Shown in pieces: positions 1-13,100 of a DNA stretch of 37,308 nt. The notes beneath the pieces were generated by a model. That model worked only from the letters and a program-made list of their open reading frames with translations, was not told the origin of the DNA and ran no database searches. This DNA comes from Ectocarpus siliculosus. Taxonomy: Eukaryota; Sar; Phaeophyceae; Ectocarpales; Ectocarpaceae. Position numbers and translations under genes: made by a program. The stretch's first letter is position 1; each line of letters begins with the position of its first letter. The stretch covers positions 2,937,982 through 2,975,289 of the forward strand of contig FN649737.1 in the NCBI GenBank assembly GCA_000310025.1, in the 5' to 3' direction.

Positions 1-1204
1 CGAACAGCATCATCACATTATTTAGTATTTAGAAGTACTGTCTTGACCTGCTCAACTTGGCAACCACGGCTGAGCACATCGCCATCATACCGGGAGCTCT
101 GTCGGATTCTATGGCGGCCGCGTGGCGGCCTTGTTTGCGACCTTCAAGTCTGCACGGACTCAAACGAAGAGCGTCTGCCTCCTTCATCGGCCGGCCCGGT
201 GCCCAATGCCTCATATCTCAGAACCCGTTCTCGTCGAGAGTTTTTGCCCGATCTTTTCTGGCATTCACACGGTCGACGCCTACCAGCAACCTTTGGTGCC
301 ACTCGAGAAGAAAACCGCCAAATAGAAGGAAATCTACAACCAACCTTGCCGGACGTGCGTCTCCAAGCTCCAAGTACATCTATTCTCGTTGTTCTCACCA
401 TCAAACAGGTCACTCAGAGCAGCTACCAACGGCGGACAACAACGTCCACTCAACACCGCCGCATTCTCGTCGAGACTCTTCTCTCTCGAAGCACGCCTAA
501 CCTACACCTGAAACGACTGCACACAACGGCGAGCTGCCTTTTACAGAAACTGAACAAACGGTGCTGTTTGTCAGTTGTTCTTCACCTCCTTTCCGCGTGC
601 ATATTTGCCGTTGGCATACACACATTATGCCCATTCGTTACGCTTGAAGCGCTGCTGCTACGTGCTCCCTTATGCCGAACAGAACCGATGCGACGCCCAA
701 TCGCGCCAGGCACACTCCAGGGCATCTATCGCTGCTACTTCCTCACCCTGCTCCGACGCCGATACACTGCTCGCCAGAGGAAGGGTCGTATTATCACAAC
801 ATTTAAATACCACCCCCACAAAAAACCTCCAATCAATACGTTACTTACTCGAAAATACTAGCTTTACGGCTTGTGCCAGCAGGACTCAATACACACCGTA
901 TCTACAATGGGTGAAATTCATATTCGTTCACCATCGGTGCCCACACCAATAGACAGACTCGCGCTTTCGAGCATAACGTGGCCGCTCGCTCCGCCAGCCC
1001 ATTCAATGGCGACCCTTCTCTGCTGGACTTCACGAAACCATATTTCACTTCATCAGCGTGTAGCCTAGACTACTTATTGCAAGGATAAAATCAAACACTG
1101 CAACAGAAAAAACACTTTAGCTAGTGCAAAGGTTCGAGCTAGAACCACAACGCGGTCTTCCGACAAGCCAACGGAATGCCGGCGGCTGTATAAATTAGAA
1201 TAAT

Positions 1205-1236
<32 letters not shown>

Positions 1237-1568
1237 GCCGCGTGGCATGATGGGTTGCGTAGTCTGCACGTCTACACCTCCAGCCTTGATAAAACCCACC
1301 CGGCGTACATCAAGCCGCGTCCCATGGGCGACGAAACCATCGTCGAGGGGCGTTGCTCCGTAAACCACGTGAAGATTGAACAATATTATACATGACGACA
1401 CTTTCCTTGCGAGCGCGAGGGGCATAAACCCTCACGATCCAGGCGTGAGCTGAACCAAGCAGGACTTAGTTTGGGATGTGACGCAACCCCACGACAAGAC
1501 CAAAGAGCGAGGCGTCTACATGTGTCTGCCTTTCTTTGGGCACGTCCCCGCATGGCCCGGCGATGAAA
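1..1568. other. Region downstream of the PARP gene; no supported gene
   Basis: This stretch follows the PARP stop codon and should include its 3' untranslated region. A plus-strand open frame of 272 codons runs from 43 to 861, but two other plus frames and one minus frame are also open across 57-500. The predicted protein shows no domain, repeat or localisation signal that I recognise, so I do not call it a gene. A short coding-like patch at about 1240-1391 is open on both strands and also unrecognised. No clear polyadenylation signal was seen. Confidence 0.4.
1205..1236. repeat. (AAC)n microsatellite
   Basis: About ten uninterrupted AAC triplets lie downstream of the PARP stop codon. On the PARP sense strand this is (GTT)n, the same orientation as most triplet tracts in the introns of the three genes here. 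Confidence 0.9.
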
Positions 1569-4500
1569 TCAACACTTGACAGTGAGCATGTAGCGGATGC
1601 GCTGTTGACTCTCCTTGTACACCTGCCATAATATATCCGTTCAGGGGGGAGGGAGGGAAAAAGTTAGCTGAGGTCGTCTCGAAGGCCGAAAATACCCAAC
1701 GTTCAACAGAAAGCTGGTAACGTTAACAGGTCCGGCATTGTCTCGAGGTCTACAAGGGGCGTAACTCACAACAGAAAAAAAGCATCAAAATGACGCTTCC
1801 GATTTCGAATAGCAACGTTGTTCATGTCCCTTTTGCGAGAGGCACCCGGTCATGGAAACCCTACCGTATACGACAAACAAGATAACACACCCCCTCGACC
1901 GATTTCAAAGCTCGATTGCGCCACGACGAAGAGGATGATAAACGAAACGATATATTTTCGGAAAGCTCTCGACGAGACGGGTTCAATGCTGCCGTTTTCG
2001 GCGCAGCGACTCTTTCTGCTGTTGAGAAATCGACATTTGAAAGTCGGTCCAGGGGGTGTGTTATCTTGTGCCGTAGTTGGTAAATACGAAATGTAGTTCT
2101 ATTAAGCGTCTGTCGTTGTCGTTGTCGTTGTCGTTGTCGTCGTCGTCACGCCAATGAGAGGAGGACACCGCCGTGTGCACACCACAACCAACAAATATCG
2201 CTCCCTCCCGTATTTTTTCAACGTCTTCCACCATCTCTCCCTCTCTCTTCGTCTCTCTCTCTCTCTCTTTCCCCCCCGCTCCTCTCTCTATAATATAGAT
2301 ATAGATATATCTCACCAGGTACTCGGAGTTGGAGAACCTAGAGCCCTTGTACTTGGGCTGGGTCTTAGGCTTGCCCTGAGGCACGCTAACCGACTTCCCG
2401 TCGATGGTGATGACGACATCCTTGGAAGGATCGGGCTCCTGCCACCCGCGCGCCACGATCGAGTCGTACCCCTTTTTCATCGGCACCGACAAATTGTTTT
2501 TCGGGAACCGATGGACACAAACAAGCGCGCACAAAAAAAAATGAGGGTAATTTCCGCGTCAGAGAAGCGCTAGGTTCGCAGGAGAGTCCCACATCGAGCG
2601 GGACCGTAGCGTTCGGAATCCACAAAAATTTCAACACTTGAAACGAAGCGAACAGAACAACAGGGCCTCGGTACCTCACGGCCACACGCGGAAAGACAGC
2701 CAGCCGCTCGATAGATTCGTCGACTGATGTCATTTGTTGACGAAACGTGATCCAAAAACAATCGCCAGGTCTTCGTGAGATGCTTCTCGTAAACACGTGA
2801 GCGGCCTCGTGTTAGAGGCGGAGAGTGGGGCGGGCAGACCCTTGAGAAGCAGCCGTTGACCGGTTTGCCGGACACGAGACACTCGCCGGACACTAGGACA
2901 CGGCACCATGCAAACGCCGTACATACCTTCGCCAACGATGGCTGATCTACGATACCCTGGACACAAAAAGGGTGCACCCTGGGAGCGAGCTATTGTTGCG
3001 GCTGGGAAGAGCCAAGGCATGTTCACCGCAATCATCACGAAAGAATCGGCTCTCCCGCAAGCTGACAAGCTTATCTTGTGATTTACGCAAATGTGCTAGA
3101 GCTACACCTTATAGCTACACAAGAGCTCGACAAGAGCACTCCACAAGAATAAAAGCCACACAATATGCAACCAACCCATTATCATCGGCGATGCCCACTG
3201 CACCTGGGGGGGCTTGGTGAGCTTCCAGTCGTCGACGGTGATGCTAGCCTCGTTGCCCAAGGCCGCTTCGCACAGGAACATGATGCCGAGGTTCACCCCG
3301 GGGCCCTTCGCCCCATACGCTGGGCGCACGTACTGACGGCTGCGCGAGAGCACGCAACGGGAACAAGAGAGCTCGATGAAAAAAGTTTACGTTTCCTGCT
3401 GCTGTTCATTTTTCTTTGTTTGTGGTGGTGGTTTGATGTCGGTGTAGTGACTGTTGAGGCATCGCGGTCGTTGGCGGTGTTTTCTCTCTTACATTATAAC
3501 ACACAAACGAATCCATTCGACGCTTATTGCGCCGCGTTTCTGTGTTTTAGGGTCGTGAGCATGCTGTCCTGGACAGGCGCGGGGGGTGCTCCCTTCCTGG
3601 TGTGCGAAGAACTGCGTGGAACTGGGTGGAACTGCGTGGAACTGCACATGCACCACCGGGTGCCCTACCCTATCATCCCTACCCACAGTGTTTCAATCTA
3701 ACACGCATACACCATCAGTGTCACCAGCGGAACTAACTCGTCTCATGTCACCTCTTCGCGTTCTCCGAGGCGAGGTAGATGCCCTTGCCCACGCGTCCGC
3801 CGCTGTGGGGCATGATGCGAAGCCCGCTCTTGACGATGGCGGCCACGACAGCGACTGATATTTCAAGTCAAGCGCAGCACGAAAGCAATGCAGCCAAGCA
3901 CAACCCGAAAGGAATGCATTGGTAACGGTGTGGTGTCATCAAGGACCGCCGATCAATGTCGTCTGCTGTTTCAAGCAGAGTTTTCCTACAGCCGGTTGTT
4001 GTTGCAGGCACGTTCCCCAAAGTTGTTGTTGTTGTTGAGGTCTCGTCCAGATGGGTGTGGTGTAGCGATCGGCCGAGTAGAAAAACACGTGTAGTTCATT
4101 TAGTGTGAGACGAAGTGTTTTTGCGAACAGCTTTCGGTGAGACATGTGGGGCAGCGGCAAGAGCAAGCAGCGAGGACGCCGTAGCGCTATCGCAGGATCG
4201 TCGACGGTAACGCTAACGGCGATGTTGCGATCCGCTGTGATGCTTTCTTCGTTGAGAAAAACACAAAACGGTAATTTCTACATATTTTGGCACAAATGAG
4301 CAGTACTACCACACCGGACGTCGGCCAACGAACTCAATCAACATGATCGAGCGCTGCCCCCCATCGGGCCCCCACTGAAATACATAACCAATCCCCTCAC
4401 CGTTGGTTCCGTGCCACAGAAGCTTGCGGTTGGTCATCTTATCGTGCGCCTTGAAGCGCTGCCCCTCACCCTCCCTGTCCACGGTCCAGACGTTAAACAG

Positions 4501-4605
4501 GTCCATGTCGCCGTAGCCTGGCTTGGTGTTCTCCAGATAGGTCCTGTTTCAAAGCGGTGGTTTGTTGTGGGTTATGGTGGTCTTACTGTTGCTTGCATTG
4601 TCTGC

Positions 4606-4659
<54 letters not shown>

Positions 4660-7094
4660 GTCGTCGCTGATGGATGATATATTTTCTAAGCCGAGGCGTT
4701 GTAAAGATTCGAAAGTGCTGGCGGGAAAAAGACAAAACACAAAACACCGCCTCTCCAGCCTTGCCTAGTTCTGGCCAGATCTCCTGGTCCAAACTTTTTC
4801 CACCTGTCGTGCGTTGCTACACATACCAATCAAGCCACTTTTGCCTCCCAGCACCAAACAAAAGTCTTCCGCTACAACAAAGCCAAAGTTCTCAGCACAA
4901 AAACAAATTTCCAACCTATTGATGTCCTTTGCGCTCCATCGCCACCGCCGACTCACTTGATGGCCTTGTGCTCGCTAGAGCCGGGCGAGACCAGCTTGAG
5001 GTCGGCGTTGAGGGCGGCGTAGTTCACGTCCGTGGGGTGCGGTACCGTCGGTATCTTTTCGGCACCCTTGCCCTTGCCCTTCTTGGTGCCGCTCGTAGAC
5101 GACAACAGGGTCTGCGCCTCGTCGATGTCCTGAAGGACGTTGAGCATCTCGACCTAGGGGTGCGATTGGGAGTATCCCCACGGCACGAAACCCCAAGGGG
5201 GAACAAAAGGTCAGGCCCAAGCGGCCGCAGTTTGGAACATAGGTGGTTGGCGGCTACCAGCAAAAACATCTCAACCGCCTGAAACCCACCAGCCCGTTTT
5301 TCCGACACTAGCGTACCCAACGATCGTCTTGGATTTCAGAACCACCGACTCCTCAGCCTTTGACTAGTTCTCCTCACATCACCAACATACTCTCTTGTCT
5401 GGTGTTGTCGGTAAAAGTCGTTTTTTTCTCCATGATAGATCTATCAGTCTCTCACCTTGTCGCGGAGCATGGTGTCCGTGTTGATCACCGGCGGCCTAGA
5501 GCGCCCGAAGGCGTGGGGAATCACCTGCCATTTCGTTTTTGTGTGTGTTGTGTGTGTGACGTGCGGCATGCGGCTGAGAACAGAGAACTGAATTGAAAAA
5601 CCGAATCGGTAACCCGATGCAGAAGAGAACATAAAAAGGTCCATATCGAGCACAGAAACTGTGTGTACCAAGCGTCGCTCACTCAAATAACCCACTCTGG
5701 TAAATATATTACAAATACTGAAACACATTTGACCCCGACGAGCACGTAGGATTGACTGTCTTGAATGCAAGAAGGAAACCAACGCGCCTCGTTTGTTTCT
5801 GTATTTTGTTCTCTTGTTTCGCGGTTTGGTCGGCCATGAGCTGCTGGCTTACCTGGTAAAACTTGGCTGAAAGCGTTTCCAGCAAGGCCGCCTTGTTCCT
5901 GCCCGTAGTCTTGAGCGCGTCCTCCAGTTCCTCAAGAACATCGTAGCCGCGCTGGACCTGTCGTCGTCATCGTTGTCGTTGTCGTTGTTGTTATTGTTGT
6001 TGCTGATGATGCCCGTGGCATAAGTTATTCTCCTTGTGCCAGAACCGGCGGACTTGACCGATCTACTTCGCCCTCATATCCCTACACACCCCAACCTAGG
6101 GTAGTGGCCACGACAACACCTAGCCCCCCTCCCCTACAACGCGCGTACGCAAGTCGCCGCTAACGCACCTGGGCACTGGAGAGCTGTCCCAGGGGCATCT
6201 TCTTGACGTCGATGTTCATCTTCGACATCGCAGACTTGAACATGTCCTCGCTGCAGCAAGAAGAACGAGAATGACGGACCGACAAGAGACAAAACGTTAC
6301 GGATGCATAAGAAACTATCAACAGAGAGGCGGTAAATAGTCAGTAGTCTTTGGCACTTTCGACACGCGGAGAGGGCGAGAAGAATGACACCATTGCCAAG
6401 CGTTCTCATCGTCACTATTGTCGCTGTTTTCGTTGCCGTGGTGGTCGATGTTGTCGTCGTTTCTTTGCTGCTACGGTACCACTGCCGATGATGTTCTTCT
6501 ATCGTGTCTAAAGCTCAACTCAGGCCCCGTCTCCGCGGTCAACAAAAACAAGCCAACACCTTCCGCAAACGCCGTGCTACTTGCTGCCACATACACAGCT
6601 CACCTAAAGATGAGCTCCACGAGCTCCTTGGTGGCGGGGTCGAGCGTCGACGGCAGCACCTTCGCGGGGCGGGCGGGGGAGGAGGGGCAGCCGCCGGCGG
6701 CAACCACGGCGGCGGCGGCGGTGGTGTCCGAGTTGTCTGTCTCGATGAGCTCGTACTTGCCGGGCACTGCCGTAAACTTGCCGTTCTGGGCGTCCTGCGG
6801 GGAGCCGGTGCGAAGTTGGGGGGCACGCAAAGCGCAAGGGGAAAGAGGGGTCGTTCGGGTGAGAATTGGGCAGCCTGACGGACGTGTGTTCGGTGCGTAT
6901 TTTGTAGACGACACACGCGCACAACAAAAAAAAACACCAACAAGAGGTCTCCGTGTGCCCTTTTTGCACCAGTCCCCAAAAACAATATCGGTACACCAAC
7001 AACGCCAGCACGAACAACAACGACCACGATGACGAACATCACCACCACCACCACCACCACCACCACAACGACAACGACAACAACAACACTGACG

Positions 7095-7146
<52 letters not shown>

Positions 7147-10100
7147 CGACAACGACAACGACAACAACAACAACAACAGCAACAACAGCAACAATATTAG
7201 TACCAACGACGACGACGACGACGACGATGACGACGACGACGACGATAACTACGATAACGACGCACCTCCCACTTGTTGCCCGACTTGTCCTTGAATTTCT
7301 TTGCGAAGGCCTTGGAAGCGTCGCTCTCGTCGCTGAAAGGACCCAGCTCAGCCATCGCCCCGAGCTCCCCCACACGGCCCCAGCGGCACCAGACGAAGTA
7401 GTTGTTGCGCCCGGCATCGCGGCACATCTGGAAAAACAGGAGGCGAAAAACAACAAACACCAGCGGATAACATTTCTCACATTCTCGATTTGTCTTTTTG
7501 AAAAACAGAGGTCCAATACAAAAACAGCAGCGGATACCATTCCTCGACAGTCTCGATTTGTTTGTCGACATGTTGAAATACGGAAGGCGAAGAACAACAA
7601 ACAGCAGGATATCGTATTCCTCCCTCAAAGCCTAGATTGTTGTTGTCTACATCTTGAAAAACAACAACCAGTCCCGGATGACATTCTCAACACCAGTCTA
7701 GATTAAGTTTGTCTACATCTTGAAAACCACAAGCACAAAAACAACAAACAGCAGCGATAATTCCTCCCTCAAGAGCCTCCATTTTTTCTTTTTTCTTGCG
7801 GTCTACCGGGCAGTGCCGGATGCTCGAGACGAGCGCGGTCACGACCTTGCGCACGAGCAAGCAATCCCCCCGAGGAGAGAGAGGGAGTGGTAAATCGTAG
7901 ACGCGACAGCACGCGTACGTCAACAGGTGCTACACGAAACGAAAGGGGGCGTGAAAACCTCCGTTTTCGGCGACCCCCACCCCCCTCTTTTGTCACCTGG
8001 AGGATGTAGAACTTGTTGTTGTTGTTGGCGATGTTGGTCTGGTTAAGCTTAGCGTCGTGCCCGGCGTGCACGGAAACGCCCTTGTTGCCGGCCTTCGGGC
8101 AGCACTTGTCGACCTCGGCGTTGGAGGCGGCGGGGGCGGGCGAGGGAGGGGCCGTAACGGAGACCGCGGCCTTGCCCTTGCCCTTTCCCTTACCCTTCGG
8201 GCCGAAGCCAGCGTAAGATAGCAAGCAGGCAAGAGGGCAAGAGGGGAACTGTAACGGACGGCTCGCTGGAAAAAAAAAAACGAAATGGTGGCTTCTCCTT
8301 GAGTGGTCTTCGTTGTCGACGATTGTGTGTCGGCGGGTACTCACAACCGACCGTGCATGCCGTAGTCGTTAGACCCTTGACCTCGCATAGCGGGAGGGGG
8401 GCGAGAGAACAAACAATAAACGATCCTTTGGAACCGGGAAAATTGCAAAGTTAATTGTCCTCTGCAGCGGGTGCACAGCAAGCAAATAGACTTACCCAAG
8501 GGATGTGTGATGAAGAACCAAGCACCGGACCACAACCAAGGAGAGCAAAAAAAGGAGGACGACACTGTTGTCTCGGCTGCACCGCATACCGCCACAACAA
8601 CTCCCCACCATGAACGAAGAACATACGACACGCACACAGCAGCCAACACAAGGCCGACGGGAGAGCAACAGCACAACCCCGCACCTTGCCCGTGGAAACC
8701 CCCGGAGGCGTGTTTGGCAGAGATTTCCCCGGGTTGCGGCGGATGTGGCGCATCTTCCGGTTGGGGTGAGCGACGTTGGTCTGGGTCATCAAAGCCAGGT
8801 CCACGAGGTACATGAACCTGCTCAGCATGCGTTTCGCAAACGCCGGCGGGCGGGGAGGGGGGAGGGGGGGGCACTCATGTAAACGCATGCTGTATGCGTA
8901 GTCGTTAGACCATGCGACCATGTGATCGAGGAGGGGGGGGCGTAGTTATTGCCGTGGATGGGTGAGCGAGCGAAAGGACGATGACTGCCGCTGTTTACAA
9001 GGCCTGCCATGGCTCTGATTGTCATTACCACATGGGAAAAGTTTGCCTGGCTACCAACTTGGGGGTTTTCAACCACAGAACATACGTGCGGACGGCCACC
9101 CGCCCACGCAATTCTTCATGAAGAACCAACAAATGTCGTCAGTCGAAGTGCAGACCTAGTTTTGGTGAAAACGTGATATCTAGTGTGTTCGTTGGTGCCA
9201 GGTAAGCTGGCCCTTCTCTCAGACAACTGCGAAATACCTACGGATGCTACACACACTATAATCTCCGCTGCGCACGATGCTACGGGATATGATGGATTCC
9301 ATCTTGCGCTTCTTTGCCAAAACAAAAGAACGACCTGTCATGATCTAGAACATAAATCAACCAATCCACCACTATTATAGATATTCCATTCGAAGCGACG
9401 CCGATTTTTTTTCTCACATTCCGCTGGTGACCACTCTCTGGCTCATCGATGGGTTGGTCTGGAACCTGCTCAAAAGGAACGTAGACAAAGGGTGACAGCA
9501 GTAGCGGGGACTCAAGTACGCGTACCACGTGTGCGTGTGGGGGTCCGTACTTGTTTCTTACAACGGGCTATGCGACCGCTATAACCTGGCACGCACACAC
9601 CAACACGGTTCGAAACAAAAAACGCCGCACATGAATACCCCGTGCCTGAGCGGCTCCAGTTCCTACAGCCGCGGCACCGTCACTGCCATCGTAATCGCAC
9701 CCTCGAGGGGAGGGGGGGGGGGGGGGGCTCAAGACTCACTCTGTGTTGAGCTGCTCCACGACAATCGCGGCGCTGTCGTCGTAGTCGTACCAGCCGTCGG
9801 TTTTCCCTGAGAGGGGGTTCAAGTGTCCAGGGGACACACACGATGACGGGATTGACGGTGCAGGAAAGCGGAAGTAAGACAAACGAGCGCAAGGTCGTAG
9901 CCATGGAGGGCGTGTGTGTAGTAGCACACACCGCACGGCTTGGTGCGTGCGTCTGGCCGAGGAGCGTGCCATGCTGGGTTTCCTTGGAAGATGGGGAAGC
10001 TTGTTCCTTTTTTCTCTCCTCCAAGGGGGGAGGTTGCTTAGAAACAGAAACTGATCCCTTCCTTACACTTCCCCAGCAGATTGGTCCTCCATGTAACCAT

Positions 10101-13100
10101 GTGTGGGCAGGCAGACAAACAAGCACGTGGCACTTTCTCATGGGATGGATATCTCGCACGCGAGTGTGAGTAAAACTTTGGTGCAACATGGCCGGAACAG
10201 CAGTACACGTGAGAAGAAGGGACCCTGGGACCATACGTCATTCTTGTCTTTGTTTCAAAATGAAACGGAATAACGTCGGAATAACGTCGACGGCAAGGCG
10301 CACGGGCGGCCGGTTCGTTCTCACCGTCGATGTTGTCGTCGACCCAGTACTCCCACGTTTCCGCCTGGACCTGGGAAGCGTTGGGGCGAAGGCACTTGTA
10401 CTTGCCTGGCGTGGCGCCGCCCGCGAGCAAACGAGAGATTGACATCATCGCCAAAACGAAACAAGTGAAGTCAACCGCCTGTCAGCAGTAATAGTGATAG
10501 GGACAAACACCCAACACCAGCACTACTAACAGCGGCGGCAAGGCCAAAAAACAGCAAAAACAGCGGCAGCAGTGGCGGCAACAACAACCATAGTAGTATC
10601 CATCGACACACCTTCCTTGCGGTTTCTGCGTAGCTTGTGTCATATTTCGTGGCCGATCAAGTACACGGCAGACGACGAACAACAGACGAGGTCTTGAACA
10701 ACACCCCTTCTCAACAACCCGTTTCCGAACCACAACGCCACGTTCACTGCAAGCATCCCCCCCGCATGGGTGGCGGCAGCCCAAGAAAGCACTACTACTG
10801 CTGCACCAGAACTTTGTAAGTCAGGATCAAAACCACGCGCCTTTGTTGACAACGTAGCGGTCCTCGTGGTCGTCCACGTCCCACTCGTTCGCCGTCTTCT
10901 CCTCGAACTTGGCGGCGAAGAGAGCCGAGGCCTCGTCGATGGTGTCGAAGGGGCCCTCCAGCTTGCCCTGGCCAGAGGTACCGGTACGCCCCCAACGGGT
11001 GAAGAAGTAGAACTGCCGGTCGGGCAAGGCGGGGGGGGGGGGGGGGGGGGGGGCCCCCTTTTTTGGTTGGGGGGAATCTTTTGACCATTAACCCCCCCCC
11101 CTTTTTGGAAGGGGGCCCCCTTCCCCCCCCTCTAAAAAAACCCCCCACATTTTGGGGGCCTTTTTTTTTTTCCCCCAAAACCTCAAAAAAATTTTTGGGC
11201 CATTTTTTCCCCGCCCCCAGGGGGCNNNNNNNNNNNNNNNNNNNNNNNNNNNNNNNNNNNNNNNNNNNNNNNNNNNNNNNNNNNNNNNNNNNNNNNNNNN
11301 NNNNNNNNNNNNNNNNNNNNNNNNNNNNNNNNNNNNNNNNNNNNNNNNNNNNNNNNNNNNNNNNNNNNNNNNNNNNNNNNNNNNNNNNNNNNNNNNNNNN
11401 NNNNNNNNNNNNNNNNNNNNNNNNNNNNNNNNNNNNNNNNNNNNNNNNNNNNNNNNNNNNNNNNNNNNNNNNNNNNNNNNNNNNNNNNNNNNNNNNNNNN
11501 NNNNNNNNNNNNNNNNNNNNNNNNNNNNNNNNNNNNNNNNNNNNNNNNNNNNNNNNNNNNNNNNNNNNNNNNNNNNNNNNNNNNNNNNNNNNNNNNNNNN
11601 NNNNNNNNNNNNNNNNNNNNNNNNNNNNNNNNNNNNNNNNNNNNNNNNNNNNNNNNNNNNNNNNNNNNNNNNNNTGACCATTGACCTCGCATCCCTACAA
11701 AGCCGGGACGGAGCACGCCGGGTTCTCACCGGACCAGGCTCTCACATCACCAAGCGCGAAGCGCCGTGAGGTATTTGGCGAGTCGCATGAAGGGTGAGCT
11801 GCATCCTGCTAAGGGTGTTCGGCATCTTGTGCTTACTTCCTTGCGTACGGATGACAGCTACGTATGACTTAATTTATTTTCTGGTGCTTTCACTTCCAGA
11901 GACAGTTGTAAGCACTGTGTAACTGCCTCGAGGAAGCTTGACCATTTTAACACAACGTGGTGCGATCATCCCCCGTTGCGCGGAGTGAGGGTTCTCGACC
12001 CCGCACAACATGATCTACTCGACCACCATTATGGTTACCGCCAAAAAAAAAACGAGGTAAAAAAAAAAATGGTAACCTGCTTGCCGAATTCACGAAGTGA
12101 ATTGGCTTGTTTTACAACGTCGTTGCCAAGCGCCGAAAACCCAACCCCGATGGCAAACACCGAGTGGGGGGAAACACCGAGTGGGGGGGGGGGATTGTCA
12201 CGAAGGACTTTCGTCGTCGTCCTCAGACCGTACTGGTGCTGCGTACCACCACCACCACCACCGCCACCGTATGTATCGTGCACGGGCGGCGGTTCAAACC
12301 GCTGTTCCCTGATTGGTCCGCACGTTCTCGAGGCGGCAGGAGGGGGCAAACGAGAACATGCCCCAGCCAGCAACACCTTTGGCGCCACGTTCGGCTACAC
12401 GAGATTTTTTTATTGTATCCGTCCTAGCTTTTACCAACTCTTCCTTCTGGGCCGTCCCCCCGAGGACCTTAGCTCCTCGAAACCGTTCGAGGCACGGAGG
12501 GGGGAGACGCAAACGAACCAACAGGAGCCGCCGCCAAAACTTCCAGCCCCTGACGACGAAGTCCAAGACAATAAATACTCTACGGGGGGAGGTGATGATT
12601 TGACGCCTTTTCTCAGTTGCAAAAACAAAAAAAACTCTTCACCTGGTCCGTGGCCGACGTGGAGGAGCCCTTGGCGGTCTTAGCCTTCTTCTTGGACGAG
12701 CCTGCGGGCTCGAGAATCACCTGGAGAACGAAGTACCTGACGGAAGACGTTGATGCGAGGGTTTTCGCGAGAACGGCTCCACGGGTTATAGGATAAGACG
12801 TTGATGCGAGCGTTTTCGCGAGAACGGCGGGTACGCAGACGTACACGGGTTAGGTTAAGCGTAGAAAGGCGGAGTGAAGGAGCGAGAGCGTGTCTGCGAA
12901 AAATGCGGGGGGAAAAGCTTGGGAGAATCGCTTCAGTGGACAAATGTGTTCCGTGCACGTGGGTCATATGCGTATCACATCGGAACAACGGCAGGAGAAG
13001 CAGCAGCAGCAGCCGCGGCAGCAGCAGGTGCCATGTACACACAAGCACACAAATTGCACGGGATGGCATGAGTGACGTCGGATCGGAGCTGGCTCTTCAG

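Noticed and set aside
43-861. 272-codon plus-strand open frame
   Set aside because: Several frames on both strands are open over the same stretch, the product has no recognisable feature, and no splice or start context supports it.
1240-1425. Coding-like patch downstream of PARP on both strands
   Set aside because: Both readings look equally natural and abut an AAC repeat; no homologue or splice partner was recognised.
6539-7706. Long Val-, Thr- and Asn-rich open frames across the triplet array
   Set aside because: They are produced by the triplet repeat and overlap real PARP exons in other frames.
11063-11769. Open frames spanning the N gap
   Set aside because: They consist mainly of unknown residues and homopolymer translation.
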